DNA of 64,000 bases from Echinometra lucunter (Eukaryota; Echinodermata; Echinoidea; Camarodonta; Echinometridae), in contig CM057153.1 in the NCBI GenBank assembly GCA_029962745.1, positions 5,271,006-5,335,005 of the forward strand, read 5' to 3'. The translations under genes and the position numbers were made by a program. The notes under the pieces are model-generated. The model saw nothing but the letters and a program-made list of their open reading frames with translations, was not told the DNA's origin and did not search any database. Position 1 is the first letter of the stretch; every line of letters begins with the position of its first letter. This document shows positions 1-14,500 of the stretch, piece after piece.

Positions 1-1602
1 ACAACTATATTGTTTTAACTATCCAAGTATTTTCCTGATGAGTCTCCCTGTTCCCAGTAATTATATCTGCCCTCTGCAGGTTGTAGACTTGAAGATTCAG
101 GGATATCTTGTTGAAGAGACGCTTGATTCCCTTCATTATTGTTATTATTATTCTTTATTATTATCATTGTTGTTATTACTATATTTATAGTAGTGGTAGT
201 GCTATTATCATTGTTGATACCGTGCTAACCTGTTTAGGAGAAAAAGAAAACCACAATAATTCTTCCAGCTTTCCTCTCAATATTCCAACATTGCAAATAT
301 TGCCCTCCCCACTTTTAAATTGATCAATGTATTTGCAGACCAAAATCTTTTCAAAGGTGAAAATGCCTTCCAATGCTCTATCAGTTGAGTTATTATCTTC
401 ATCTATGTAGGCATTGTGAACAATGAAACTGGCAAGCTTTGCAGAGTGTGGATTTTGTGTGCTAGGTCACCACTCCTTAATTGTTGCTTTCATTATCATA
501 ATTATTATTATTGTTGTTATTATCATTATTAATATTATTACCATGGTTTTATTGATTTTAGTAGTAGCAGTAGTAGAAGTAGTATTATCTTCATTATAGA
601 TTTATTATAATTGTTATTTTGTTATTATTATTATTAGTAGTAGTAGTATTATTAGTATAATTAGTATTATTAGTATTATTAGTATAACATTATAACCTAC
701 CATAGGGCGAATCCAATGGATGGGTTTATTTTGTCACAATAGGGCAGGAGAGTGTTAAGGCGAATCTGAAGTTGAACAGTAGGCCGAGACAAAAAGATTC
801 TCCCTAACATTGCAATAAGCGTTATTATTATTATTATTATTGTTATTATTATTATTATTATTATTACTATTAGTATTATTACAATATTATTACGTTATCA
901 TCAACATCTTCATCATTATCATCGTTATTATTACATGTACTACAAATCAGTCAAGGTTTTCAATTGGTCTATGCCATATACATTTTATGTAATACAGTCA
1001 GTTTAGGAAATAATTTTTTCAATGACAATAGACAAAGAATGGGATTACCTCAGTATTAAAAACAATTTTAAAATTTCAATTCAAACATTTTATTTTAAAG
1101 ACACAGAAATTTCCCACATTCACACTCCTCTGTGCTGTCTCAAAGTTCCTTCACACTTCATGATAAATGCAATGTCAGACATGTCAAGTCTCACGCATTA
1201 GGCGTGAGACTCCTGCATTGGGGCTCTTGCTCATCCCCCAAAATCTCTTTCTCATGCCTACATCACAGCCTATCCCCATATATATATACACACGCCTGGC
1301 GATCTCATGCATTGCCTGCCTAAAACCTCCCACATTACTGGTCTTTGACCTTGCCATCTCGGCAGTGTGTTAAACCTGTGGCTTCCATATACCAGTAGAT
1401 ACAAGGTTAGTGTCTGCTTGTGTCGCACATGTATATTTATGGAAGCTGGAATTTCTGTTTAAAAGAACTGTGTAAATCCCGTAATACCTGAGAAAGCAGA
1501 AATTTTTGACTTCGTTATTGTGTCGACTATTAAGAAGTTGCATGATTAGGTACTTTACCGGTTTTTAATTCTGCATTATCGTGTTTCCTTTCATTTTCAC
1601 AG
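1..1602. repeat. Trinucleotide-rich upstream region, mostly (TTA/ATT)n
   Basis: Long imperfect runs of TTATTA, TAG and TTG-type trinucleotides at about 128-215, 490-690 and 820-935, with AT-rich filler between. No exon could be assigned here. It should contain or lie downstream of the missing N-terminal exon of the TPGS1-like gene, but I see no clear start with donor. Confidence 0.7.
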
Positions 1603-1693
1603 AGAGAAGTCATGTTGGCAAGTGGGTCAGAGACTCGCTGTCAAAGATCATTGCTAACAGACCAGATGACCCCATCCAGTTCCTTGCAAGCTA
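1603..1693 (+). CDS. TPGS1: TPGS1-like exon a (RIIa-like dimerisation motif)
   Basis: Acceptor CAG at 1600-1602, donor GTAAGT after 1693, ends in phase 2. It encodes RSHVGKWVRDSLSKIIAN followed by RPDDPIQFLASY. The pattern xRPxDPIxFLAxYF is the RIIa/DPY-30 type docking and dimerisation helix at the N-terminus of TPGS1. The acceptor could instead be two bases downstream, since AGAG repeats there. Confidence 0.85.
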
Positions 1694-4600
1694 GTAAGTA
1701 TTTTCCTCTGCCAGGATAACACGACCTAGATTATCAATTAAACTCCCTCCCCCTCCCGCTCAAAGCCAAGTTTGTCATACATTGGCAAACGTTCACCACA
1801 CAACTACCCTTTTTTAAACTCAAACATCTTTCTTTCCAAAGAGGAAGTGTTTTTGTCCCTCGGGATATTTGTCTTCGGGGGGGGGGGGGGAGTAGTAGTC
1901 TTTCATAGAGTAAGAGTCCAGGGTATAGTTACCTTCACACAGGGTATTTCATAATAGTATATGTTTATGAACCCGTTGACTTCTAAATTGATAAAGGGAC
2001 TACCAGTTCCTGTAGGCAATGGGTTATTACAAGAAGACTGACGCATTTGACCAATGTTAAGATTCTGTGTATTTATGGTTAGAATGCCATAGATATCAAG
2101 GTATTCTAACTTTTAATCATCTGTTTCAAATAATCATGAACTTGTTGGTAGAACAGCTTATTTTACATACTTTCCCTTCTTGCTCATGGGGGTCTCTTGG
2201 TGCAGAAACCAACATTCTTTCTCATAAAAGCATATGTATGAAAATAATCTCAAATTGTTGAATTCTAACTCATTATTCTGGCCTAAACCTTTTGCTTCTT
2301 TCAACAGTCCATAATGCATCAGTAAAGAAAACAACTTCACCCCTATTAAATTATTGTTTATTTATGGTTGTTAGCTTTGAAAGCATCCGTGAGAAGGGGA
2401 ATCGAGTTGTAAGAGCACACCAAGTCTTGGTTCTTACCCATCACAGTCGCTTAGCCTTTGAGGATAATGTAGCTACAGCATACCAGATCTTAAGTACGCC
2501 ATCAAGTAAGTGCAGTCATTCTTCTTTAGCCCAAACTACGTGATTGCAAGCAGCAGTAGTCTAGTTGGTTGAAGGTTTGCTCATGATGTTATCTGATGAC
2601 ATTGAAATAGCTCAATTTTTCATGTGGAAGCAAACCATCACCAGAAAAAAGTAAGCTGTTTAGAAGACAGATTGTCATCCCCACAAACTGTACAAGACAT
2701 TAATGTGGTTAAGGAGATTGTACAGGGGGAACACTGATCTCATGTCAAGGCAACTTTTATGATTTGAAGTTTTTTGAATATCTTTACCAAATTTCTCATT
2801 TCTTTTCAGTGTACATGAAAATTATTTCTGTAACACTTTTGAATGGAAACTGGTAAGGATCAGTCAAGGACTACTCTGAATTATTGAGGAATATGTTTCT
2901 ATAATTTTGCAGTCTCCAGTCAGGTTTACAAATGTTGCCAATCTATAATACTTCTTCAGCTAATTACTGAACAGAATCTTAAATTGATTTGTTAAATCAC
3001 AACACAAAACACTGTTAAGTTGAATTATCTATGTGATTATCACACAACAAACCAATCAAAGCTTGTAATGATATCCTGCAATCATGTGATTCTATCATGT
3101 GATCTTCCCTCATAGGCAGATATGAGGCTGATCTAAGGCCAAAAGTCTCTGGTCACCTGGTGTGTCCGTTGACTCATGTTTTAACATTTTTTAGTTGACA
3201 ATTTAACTGTTCTGCTGAAAGATTTTCCCACACTGTTAGTTTCTTCTTGTTACAGGCTCAAAACATTCCTTTGGTTTGACTGGATCTACTTACAAGGAAC
3301 TACTGCGAAAAATTTTGAGGTGAGGATGTAAAAGCTTACCATTTTTCAGTGACTTGCTTGATATTTAGGAAGGAAAAATAAATGAGAAATGAAATGAGTA
3401 GACAGATTTACTGCCATTTGTTTATACATTCATATTAGATTAGAAATTACTAATCATAAACGAGGATTAAGTTAAGGGTTAGGATCTTATGATTTTCCCT
3501 CACGTGGAGGAAGTTATTCATACTTCATTACTAGTATCTTAATTTTTGCGAAAAAATAGATTGGAGTTCTTGTTACATCATATTTCCCAACTATTTCAGG
3601 TTTGTTCCAGAAGCTATAGAAGATGAAGTCATGAAGAAGATTAGTCCAAGAGATCATGAATTTATTCCGCTTGATGTATTCCACCATGGTGTTCTGACTG
3701 CCTTTGTACTTATTGGTAAGATGCAATGTAATGATTATTAAAGAAAAAAATTGAGAGGCTGGTCGATCAAATTATTTTGCAAGTTTTTAAAATAATCTGA
3801 TTATCTGGCAGTGAATATTTCACAAAATATCAATTTAATCAGCAGCAGCATTGAAGATACTGGTACTTAAACTCATAGTTGTGATAAAAACATTTTTATT
3901 TGAAGAAAACAACATGTTTTTATTGTTTTAAAAACTGTTTATGGTTTAAAACATGTTTTTCCCTAACACTTATGTGCTTTCAAGGTGTTATTGTCTCCGA
4001 ATAGTGTACACTGTACAGTCTTAAACGTATGATAGGTCTTTTATATTGGAAATACCCGTCTTAGATCAGATGTTGAACTGATGATATAATGTGTAACCTA
4101 AGTTTTAGGAAAGAATGATTTGTCACTAATAATTGCAGAGTATAGAAAATCGTTGCAACTTGATAATGTTACATTGTCAATACAATAAGGAACAGGGTAG
4201 AAATATGTTTCCTACATTTTTTCATCAAGGTTTATTTTTAAAGGCTTGAAGACCACAGATTTTGAATGAGGCTATTCTAGTAGACCAACAGCTTTTGAGA
4301 CGGAGTACAGTCCACTGGACTGACAGCCCACAAGACCAAGAATGCTGGTCTCATATTGAAAAACCGTTGGAACAGTTGTCATAGCAGGCCAGTGAGACCT
4401 ACATGTATTTTCTTAGTCTCCAGGGCTGTAGGTCTTGTGTGTTGTTGGTCTCATGGGATGAGAGAGGTTGGAGAAGTGGTTTCCTATATTGTGGAATCAT
4501 GTATGTGTCAAAATGAAATACAAAGAGAAGGAAGTTAAGCATGGAAACACTTACACATGAAAATAACAAATACCTGTAAATTTACAATAATAAAGTTTTT

Positions 4601-7600
4601 CGGATGTTTTAAATCATGGGTTTTGTTTTTGTTTTTGTTTTTTTAACAGAACAGGCAATTTAAACCACATATTTAAAGGCGTTTTGAAAATCATTATTTT
4701 AAATCTGCCAATCCTACTTAAAATAGACCTGGGGGTGTTTCACAAAGAGTTAAGTTTGACTGAGAGCCACGCGTAAGTACCAATGCGCATCCAGTATATA
4801 ACACATAATCTCATTTGATAGACTTCCGTCTAGCACGTGTCCCTAAGCATGATCTGACCAATGTGGTGATGCGTAATATACAGTACGCAACTAGGAATTT
4901 AAGTGAGACTTTAAGTCAAACTTAACTCGGATTTTTCGGATGTTTTAAATCATGGGTTTTGTTTTTGTTTTTGTTTTTTTAACAGAACAGGCAATTTAAA
5001 CCACATATTTAAAGGCGTTTTGAAAATCATTATTTTAAATCTGCCAATCCTACTTAAAATAGACCTGGGGGTGTTTCACAAAGAGTTAAGTTTGACTGAG
5101 AGCCACGCGTAAGTACCAATGCGCATCCAGTATATAACACATAATCTCATTTGATAGACTTCCGTCTAGCACGTGTCCCTAAGCATGATCTGACCAATGT
5201 GGTGATGCGTAATATACAGTACGCAACTAGGAATTTAAGTGAGACTTTAAGTCAAACTTAACTCGTGAAACTCCCCCCCCCCCCCCCCCCCCCTGTTGTG
5301 TGCATCTTTTATGGAATATTTTGCCATAAAAGAGACAAGTGAACCAAATACTAGTCTATACATTTTTTTTTTTTTCTACAAGGAGTTATATCAGAAATAG
5401 TGGTCATAACGTAGAAGAATATAACCAGTTGTATGACTTCGGTTGCCATGGGATGTGTAATTTGTAATACAACAATATCAGTCTTGCATTCTTTGTCATA
5501 TGAATTTTAACATAATAAATTGAATGAATGGATGAATGTGTAATGTTTGATGAGACCAAAATCAATTATTAGTATTATTATTATTATGATTTATTTGGCC
5601 ATAATAACCAGAAATTGATACACAATTGACATGCAACGTGAACAGAATAAAATACATCCAAATATCTTTAAAATGATAGCAAGAGAAGGAAATAAGAAGT
5701 AAAGAGCAGGAGAAAGAAATGGTTGCCTATGGGCCAGGGCTCGCAAAAGTGAAATCCTTCACTATTACCCAGAGGCATGCAAGCCCTCATAGGCAACCAT
5801 GTAAAAGAATATTGCACAAGCCCGGATGATTAATGTAATTTCTTGCCTTACTAATGCCTGGCTGTTATCTTGACATTTATTTCAGATTTCATACAACAAG
5901 CTGAGGGTCTGTATGAATGTCTAGACTCACATTCCAATGGTCAGGCCCCTCAAATACTCTGTGATGCTGTTCTACATGAACTCAAGGAATCTGTTACTTC
6001 CACGTCGACAGAACCTATCTCGTAAGTATCTCTATGTAAGCTTTGCTTGTCTGTCCAGGAGCAGGATTAGTTCAAATGTTCTAGTATTTGATTTTGACCA
6101 TATAGGAAGATAGTACAGGTGGAAATTTGATAGGGGAATATGAAGTGACTGGCCCTGAGACTATTGATTGACCTACCATCAAAGTATCACGAGGCCCCAG
6201 GTAGAGGATAGTTCCTAACTATTTCTGACAAAATAAACGCCATTGTTATCAATTATTACAGCAAAAATGCATAGGACGAGAGCAAGAATCGAACCCGGGA
6301 CTTTTGGATTGTAGAATGGGTGCGTAACTCATTGAGCTGTGAGAGCGATCAAAACCGGTATTGGCTCTCTTTGAAACTTATACCGGTACCTAGAATGCAT
6401 ATGTACATGTTCATTGCCTTCGAAAGCTTATACATATTCATTTCTGTGACATTTCTATGATGTCAAATTGAAAGGTAACTGAGAGGCAAGAACTATATCC
6501 TCTATACCGAGGCCCCATGGGCAGAAATCTGTAGAAAAGTGAGGGTTACACATCTGACATTTTCTGACAAGCAAGCAAAAGAAGAAAAAAAAAACGCAAG
6601 GGTCTTCACACTTATTTTGGTGCCTGTTTTTACTCCGAATTCTCTGACAAGCAAAAAAAAAAAAAAAAAAAAAGAAGGAATTGGGTCCTCTCCATTCTTG
6701 GAAACCTTTGTGTAGTCTCAAATTCCATGATTTGCCAATGGTTAAAAGGGAGAAACAAGATCAGTAAGACTTGCAGAAAAGAAAAAAAAAAGTCCTTTTG
6801 GGGAACCTCCAAATCATAGGGGAGGGGGACATTTGATATTATGTCCCCCCTCCCCATCCCACCACCCCCCCCCCCCCACTGCAGATTTTTGCCAATGAGT
6901 GGCCCTTAGGAATATTTTCCAGACTTTCCATGACCAGTCCACCCCTGATCATAGTAGTTACTTATTATGCAGGACCATCTCAAATTATTCACTTCTGCAC
7001 TTTTAGGAATCATTTTTTTTACAATATGTAGAGCATTGTAGTTGTGCCATGGGCAGTTAATTGTGTGTTGAGGCAGGAAGATGCCATGAAAAACAACTCT
7101 TTACAAAAACTTGCTCAAACTAATAAAAAACTGAACTTGTGCATCTTACATGCCACTCTGTCAAATTTTAGGGCATTGGTAATTGGAAGTAAAAATGTCC
7201 AAATAAATTCAGTCAGCCTACACAGGTACATCTACATACATGTATAAGTCACCCATCATAGATATGTCTGTTCAGCCGTAGCTGCTGGTGTTATTATGCT
7301 GTTTGTGCTTTCTAACTTTAGTTGGTGTTATATTCCACATACTAAGAATGTTGCTGTAGGATTGGTCGAAGTTGAATCAAGTGATAAAGTGTAGTTTCGC
7401 CATCATCACCACCCGATAAGAAAAGTTTGTGACCTTGCAGTGATGGTAGTTTTTGTCTTTCGCTGATCACTTCAGTCAATAGAGTCAAAATGCGTTATCA
7501 ATATTTTGGGGTACGCGTGAAATAAAAGTGTGTGACCCTGTGATGATTTTGCCATCAAATTTTGCCATCATTTTTGCCATCACATCATCTTCGCTTCTTT

Positions 7601-8540
7601 GTGATGTCACGATTAGCTTACTACTTGTCGAGAGGCTGAAGCCAAGAAAATCGCGCGCCTACTGTGCACTATGCTGTGCACAGTCACAAAATATATGAGT
7701 TAAAACAGGAGTGCGCGAATGCAGTTAACTTTCCAATACAATTTTTTTAAACATTGATGTTTAAAAAGAAAAAATCTTTCTCATAGAAAAGAACATATTA
7801 TTTTCTTTATTTACAGTTAAATGGTTTCAGATGTGGAATATAAAGCAAATAATCACCTTCTGGTTTCAGGCAATGAGACAAACTATCACTTCCTCGGTGA
7901 TCTAGATGTACACGCTATCTTTCCTCAGCTTCACATCGGAAAGATAGCTACATCCAGAGCTCAGCTAAATTTGCTTTTACTCCTACAAGCTGCATGAATC
8001 AGTGGCGTAGCTAGAATTTCATTTTAGGGAGGGTGGTAGTGAGCACGCAAAACGTGTGAATCACTCACTGAGCGCGCTTTGCGCGCTCCCTAGGGGGGAG
8101 CGTGTAGGGAGGGGGGAATTTCCCCCCTTCCGCACGAAGCATGGAAACTCCCATGTTTATTTGAATTGTTCCTTGTCTGCTCCTGCTCTTCTTACTTTCT
8201 CTGACCTTTTTCTTTTCTCGCTTATGCTTTTTTCCCTTCTGTTCTTTCTTTCTTTTTTCTTTTTTTGTTGCCGTTTTGGAGGGGGCGAATGCCCCCACCC
8301 CCCCCCCCCCACCCCCTTGGCTACGCGGGTGGCATGAATAGATGCATCCATGTACTCCCTTTGAGTATTTGCATGATTGGGCTCAGCCTAAAAGAAATTT
8401 TTGTTGGACTCTTTGTGCTCTCCTCTTATGTCATCAACTACCCCCTCTGGAGTCCAGAAGAGAAAAATGCAGTATTATTTCAGAATTGTTGTTTTGTGTA
8501 TAACATGTACCAGTGTACAAAAGAAGGTCATGATATTCTT

Positions 8541-8572
<32 letters not shown>

Positions 8573-11500
8573 GGGGGGGGGTCATTCCATGGAGAAAGAC
8601 ATCAATCTACTGTACTGTAGAAACTTGAAAAAGCAGAGGACTGGGGGGGGGGGGGGGGGGACGCGTCAGCGAATTTTCAGATACGGTAAAATAGACACCT
8701 GAAAAGCCAAGGAGTTTTTTTTTTGTTTGTTCATGGACAGCATTATCTGATAATTGTACACCTGTTGGTTGAGCTGAGGTTTAGTTCAGTGTTGAAAATC
8801 TGTCTGGGCAATATCTAGAATTTTGAAGCATTGATTACATTCTGATAGACATTGTTTTGAAGACTGAAAGTGCTTCCAGACATGAGAATTTTTGTCTTTC
8901 CCCAAGTGCTGCTGTACTTGTATTATATAATGTTGCTTGGTCTGGCCTATCTAATAAGCCTTACATCTTGCACAGGTCAATTGGTATATAACACTGTTAA
9001 CACGTGAGCTTGAAGATCCTGGAGAATGGGATCCATAACAGAAAAAGTGCAGTTTTCATGGGGCATGTGAACGATTTGCGAAGGATGCGAATGTCGAAAA
9101 AAATGGCAAAGTCCAACATTTGCATTTTATGCTCCAAAAGTTTTCTGAACATGCATGGGGGTTCGGAAGTGTCACCAATTGTTTGTTTTTAGTTTGGCAG
9201 AATTTTTAAAAAGTTTGAAATTTTTGCAAACGTTTCCCGCATCCCTCGAACAATAATTGACAACGCTTCCAAACCACCACCCAAGTTTGGCAAATTTTAG
9301 AAGCATACAATTTTTTTGACATTCGCATCCTTCGCAAAATGTTCGCGTGGCCGTGAAAACCGCACTTAACAGAGAACTCACTTTGAAAGATGAAAAGGAA
9401 ATAATAATGGAAAGGTTCTTGCACTGTCTTTGACCATACTTTTTAATTCACACAATTGTATCCAATTACATGATTCTCTTAACAATCAAAGATTGTATAT
9501 AAATAAAGGTTGACTCTGATGGAATAATCTCAGGCTGATGATAAAGTTTGCTGACTTGGAAATATGTACCATTCACGGAAATGCTATGTGTTCTTTGTCT
9601 TCTCTAAGTTATTGTTGTGTCTTTCATTTGAGAGAGTTATCACGCACTTCAGAGGGATGTCTACAAACTATGACTTATGATGGTTTTGAGAAATGGGCCT
9701 CTGTACCTCAAATGCCTTAAAAATCTTATTCTTTCTTCTATCTCTCTTGCATGTTTTGAATATATGTGAAAGAAACCAATAGCATTGCTTTCACAAACTC
9801 TCAAGGATTTTAAGTTTTCATTTTAAGTTTAAAAAAAGAAAAGAGACAAAGGACAGTCAGAAAAAAAGAGGTTTCAAGTAACGTTCACTGACTGTCTCTA
9901 CGTTCAGACTGTTATCAGAGGGGAGGAGACAGTCTCCAGAGATCTTATCTTTTTTTTTTACGTTTGACCGTTCACACCTGCATAGACTGTCTCCGAGCGG
10001 CGGAGAGTATACGTCGCGGCCAAGCCACCACATTTCGCGCATGCGCACATTCCATGAAAACATTTATGCCCTAAGGCATGATTTTTGTCTCCAAACCCCT
10101 CACTGTCGAGGGAGAGGGGAGAGAGTTCTCCGTGACCGTCCAGACTATCAGATTAGAGGAGAATTCTCCAAGGCGCGGGGAATTCTCCTCCCCTCGGATA
10201 ATGGTGTGAATGTAGGGTGGTAAATAGGCAACAAAAGCATTTTTTTATAAATAGAATATTCCTATGGTAGATTATCTATGCCTCTGCTGAAAGGGCACCT
10301 GTTCTGTACCTACAGTAGCCTTTGGGCAAGGCCTCGCGCGCTTGTCTGCCAAGCAGGGTTTGAAAAATAGACTAAACATTGTGAATTTATGGCAGTGATC
10401 AGTGGACCGAGCCGCATCAGCAGGGAGGCCTTTGCTAACTTGCGGAGCTCATGCATATGCATGAGGGTCTTATATATACAGCAGCTAGCGACGATCGTGA
10501 CCAATCGTAACTGTTTAACCGCGGTGTGTTATATGGATTCGTTCATTAAATTACGGGGGGATAGATTTTCAAATGTACTAAATAATGAATGATATTTAGT
10601 TCAGTTTTCAATAAAACAGATAGATTTATTAAAGAAAGTAAATAATTTGATGACTAGCGGTATTACTATTTTGCTAAATAAGTAGATCTATCGTAAAATT
10701 TTCCTCTCTCCTTTTTCATTTCAACCTACGCATAGTGGTTCGCGCGATCAGCTGGTCGATTGTTATTGTACAACACCTCGAATGTTAGGCACATGTGAAT
10801 AATAAATATTCATAAGTTCTCTCGAATTGTCTACTCTGATTGGTGTATCGGATTCGAACGGGCGGTTTGGGGGGCTTTCTCGGTAAGCTACTTTGCATCT
10901 AAATAATTATCTACCGATTCGGTAGCGGAAATATAATACAGAACAAAAGAAATGAACTACAACAACCACTCAGGTTAGTAAAGACCTTGGTGCTGACGAA
11001 CCTCCGGCCACCGATCACAGTTGTCATGCGATTAGTCTATGTATTCAGGTGCATTTAAGGAAATAACAGCACCAAGTGCCTTGGCTAAAGGCTATACCTA
11101 CAGTAGAATGCAGCCTCATAGCATTATCGGATCAGGGAAAATAACAGAGAAAAGGTTTTATGTAGCATAGAAAAGAGAATAGGTTCTGTGTAGAATAGAA
11201 AAGAGAATTGGTTCTGTATAGATCATACCAAAGCAGTGTGGGAAAGATCAACAATAGTAAAGGGAAGTGGGCCTGGGTCATCACAGTTTCTATGATGGAA
11301 TGATTGATGCATTCATGCTATACCCTATTAATAGCAAAAAAAAGTATTTTTAGACATCCTTCCTGAACCATGGTTTGCATCTATATTTAGAAGTTTTTTG
11401 TTTGCTTTTGTATCTGGATGTTTACATGATTGCATTCAGCTTTTCATCAGTTAGGTTTGCAGTTCTTTCTTTGTAAGGAGTTGGAGTGAGTGGAAAGAGA

Positions 11501-14500
11501 GAACAAGATTGTGATGAAAAAAAAAAATTGATTTATGAAAAAAAAAAATTATTATGATAAGCATTTTTATTATTTTTTCCCCCCAAACCTCAGGGTTTTT
11601 GGAGTGATATTTATCTCGTAAATCTTTCATCCAGCTTTCTTTTATCACGTGGCAGAATAAAGGGATACAGTTGTATGTGAGTTGAATGTTCATATTAGCG
11701 ATCTTGACTTTCAACAATTTGAAGTTCATTGTTTTTTAATCATCTGCTTCTACCCAAGCCAAGTGTCTATGATATATTTGTTCCTTAATATGAAGAGAGA
11801 CCACAAGTTAACCCATTCGTGACAGGAATTATTTAAAGCCTAATTTGATCAGCTTTTATTCTTCAAATTGGCAACGCCAACATTTTTATTTTATTGCTAC
11901 ATTTTATTTATAAAACGTATGTATCAGAAATGAATATGAATTGACAGAAATTATGATGATAAGTCAAAAAGTTGCCAATTTGCAGAGGAAAACAGTGATT
12001 TTAAACTTTCTATCACATTGCCTATTTAAGGACTTTAGTGCTTATTTTCCTTGAAAAAATTTTCAGCATCAAACAACGAATATTGACGCAACCAAAATGG
12101 GCACAGTTTGCGTAGAATTTTTTGCTCTTTCTGCTCATGTATTTGGTATGCTTTTTAGGGCTTTGCATCAAAAGTTATTAGGCCAAACCACAAAATGTGG
12201 ACCTCTGTCATGAATGGGTTAAGTTCAAATCCATTACAACTTTGTTTTAGGTCTTGTCTTAATTTTTCTCTTAGAGGGAGCAAATAATGATGAGGATGAT
12301 AGTAATGAGCAAAGAATAAAAAGGAAATCAGCATTTGCAAGACAAGTAGGACAAATATACTATCTTCACATAGGTTCATCATAGTTTTAAACTCTAAGTT
12401 GGCAAAACCTTAAAGATAAACATTCTAATCAAACGAGTAGATAGAATGTGAAAGAAAACTGTTCCAGATAATTTGGGAAAGCTTGATTAATAGATATCAG
12501 TGTATATCCTGAGGTTTTTGAAATTATATAATAAGAAATCAGTTAATAAGTTAATCTGCAGTGATATTGTTGAAAAGCACATGCATTTTGTACAGATATA
12601 GGCATATGGGACTACACACAAATGTTCAAGTCAAACCCTCGATCCGTCTCTTGTCATATTTCGAATATTAGGGCATTTGAAGAGTAATTTGTCAGGGGGA
12701 ATTTCTTCTATGATATTCTTCCAAACTAATATTGAAAGACTGAGAAAGCTCACAAATGATATTTCACCTGCTTCCAGAACTTGAGCCAGTTTTAATCTTG
12801 ACCTACTGACAGTAATGAAGGTTTACACAGAACTGCGACAACTCCTTGAACTCATAAATCAGGAGTCAAGCAAGTAATTATTGTTAAAACTAGAAGTACT
12901 TTAGTGTAATCTGTGCACACAGTGTAGCATGTATTCTAAATTGTAGATGCCTTTGGTTCAGGGTAAAAAAGACTTTTTGGCCACGAGAGTTATTCTCTGA
13001 AAAAAAATAGCTCTTGTAGTCCTGTGGACAACTTTACAGGAGCTATTTCTAGGCCTAAGGGTGCTATGTTGAATTTCAATTGCTGATATCCGAATTTTCT
13101 CCTTGAGAGTATGTGTAATTGAGGATCAGTATGATGCGTTTATGTGTGTGTGTTGTTTCAAGAAATGTTAATTCTGCTGCTCCTAGATCATGAGTCGCGA
13201 ATTTATTACTGCTTATTTTCGGAGCTGAGGCAAGGATGACTCTGAAGAAAATCGCCCCAAAGAATTATGTTTTATAGATTTTAGGGAGCTAGCTATTTTA
13301 GCTCTGCCGAGGGGGGAAATCGCCCGTTGACCCTGAGTATATTTTTTACCCTTCTTCGGTCTCCCATTCGGTCTGTGCCGGACTGGACCAGAAACACATA
13401 AAAGAGGTCAGTGATGACTTCAAGGAGGCAAAACCTAAGTGACAACCCCCTGCTGCTCATAGATATTGCATTAAGCTTAAAGTGATTACACAATGGTAAA
13501 ATTTTTTTTTTGATATATGATCGAGAATAGAATTCTAAGAAGAATAACATTAAAAATATGATTTTCAATCGAAATCAATGCATTTTGGCTAATTTTCTCA
13601 TAAAAAGTCAAGAGCTGACCAAAAAATTTGAGTATGAGGTATGACGTAAAAGTGGGTACCCAGCTTCGCGCATTGCAGTTGTGATGTGCGCTAGACTGTA
13701 CAATATGTATCATACCTTGCGCGCATTTTGCTAGAAGTGCGCAACAAGGTACCCACTTTGACGTCATTTTGACGTCAAAGTGGGTACCCAGTTGAAACTG
13801 GGTCACAACTGAGGGGTAAAAAATATTCTGAAATCTTACCACATTTTGGGGTTTCCTTGGCAACACGACTTTTAAAAAAACTTTAGGCAGATGATTTTCT
13901 GCTAATAAAATCATGCTCTTTTAAATCAACTAACATTGTTTCAGCATTGGGTACCCCCTTTAAGGATTGCTTATGGTTTTTAAAACTTTTGAGTTGAGTG
14001 GTAAGGCCAAAATAACTCAGGCTGGAATCTATGGAAAATGTGTGTGATACCAAAATCAAATCTATCCATTTTTAGTTTCGAAACCCATGAGTGCATTCAT
14101 TTAGCCTATTAATACAAGATAACCTCGAAGTTTAAAAATTCAGAGTTTAAAGCCACAAATATTTTGATTTTCAACTAGGTTTTTTCAAGAATTCATAATT
14201 ACCTGTAAACCATAGTGACTATTTTTTCCATTTATACTGTATATATATATATATCTGGGATCAATTGAGAGAATAATAGTGTAGCATTAATCAAAGTTCC
14301 CCAGAGCTGTCCTACCATTTTGGAAATTTTGCAAAGGTTTATTTCCACGAGAGTTGCCAAAGCTGTTGTATATGTTACCTGATCACATATATATATATAT
14401 ATATCTTTTCGCTTGTCTTCCTTTAATACTTATTTCGATTTACATTGTTAATGACCATATCAACTCTTCTTGCAAGAGGTTGTGTTGAAATGCAGCTGGA

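Noticed and set aside
8265..8702. 145-codon open frame with poly-Phe and poly-Gly
   Set aside because: It is produced by a C-rich MITE end plus T and G homopolymers; no family resemblance.
13740..13800. Functional CRE (TGACGTCA) enhancer
   Set aside because: The sites are the tips of a transposon-like inverted repeat in deep intron; no other regulatory evidence.
13486..13914. 142-codon minus-strand frame
   Set aside because: It overlaps the GGTACCCACTTTGACGTCA inverted-repeat cluster and has no recognisable domain.
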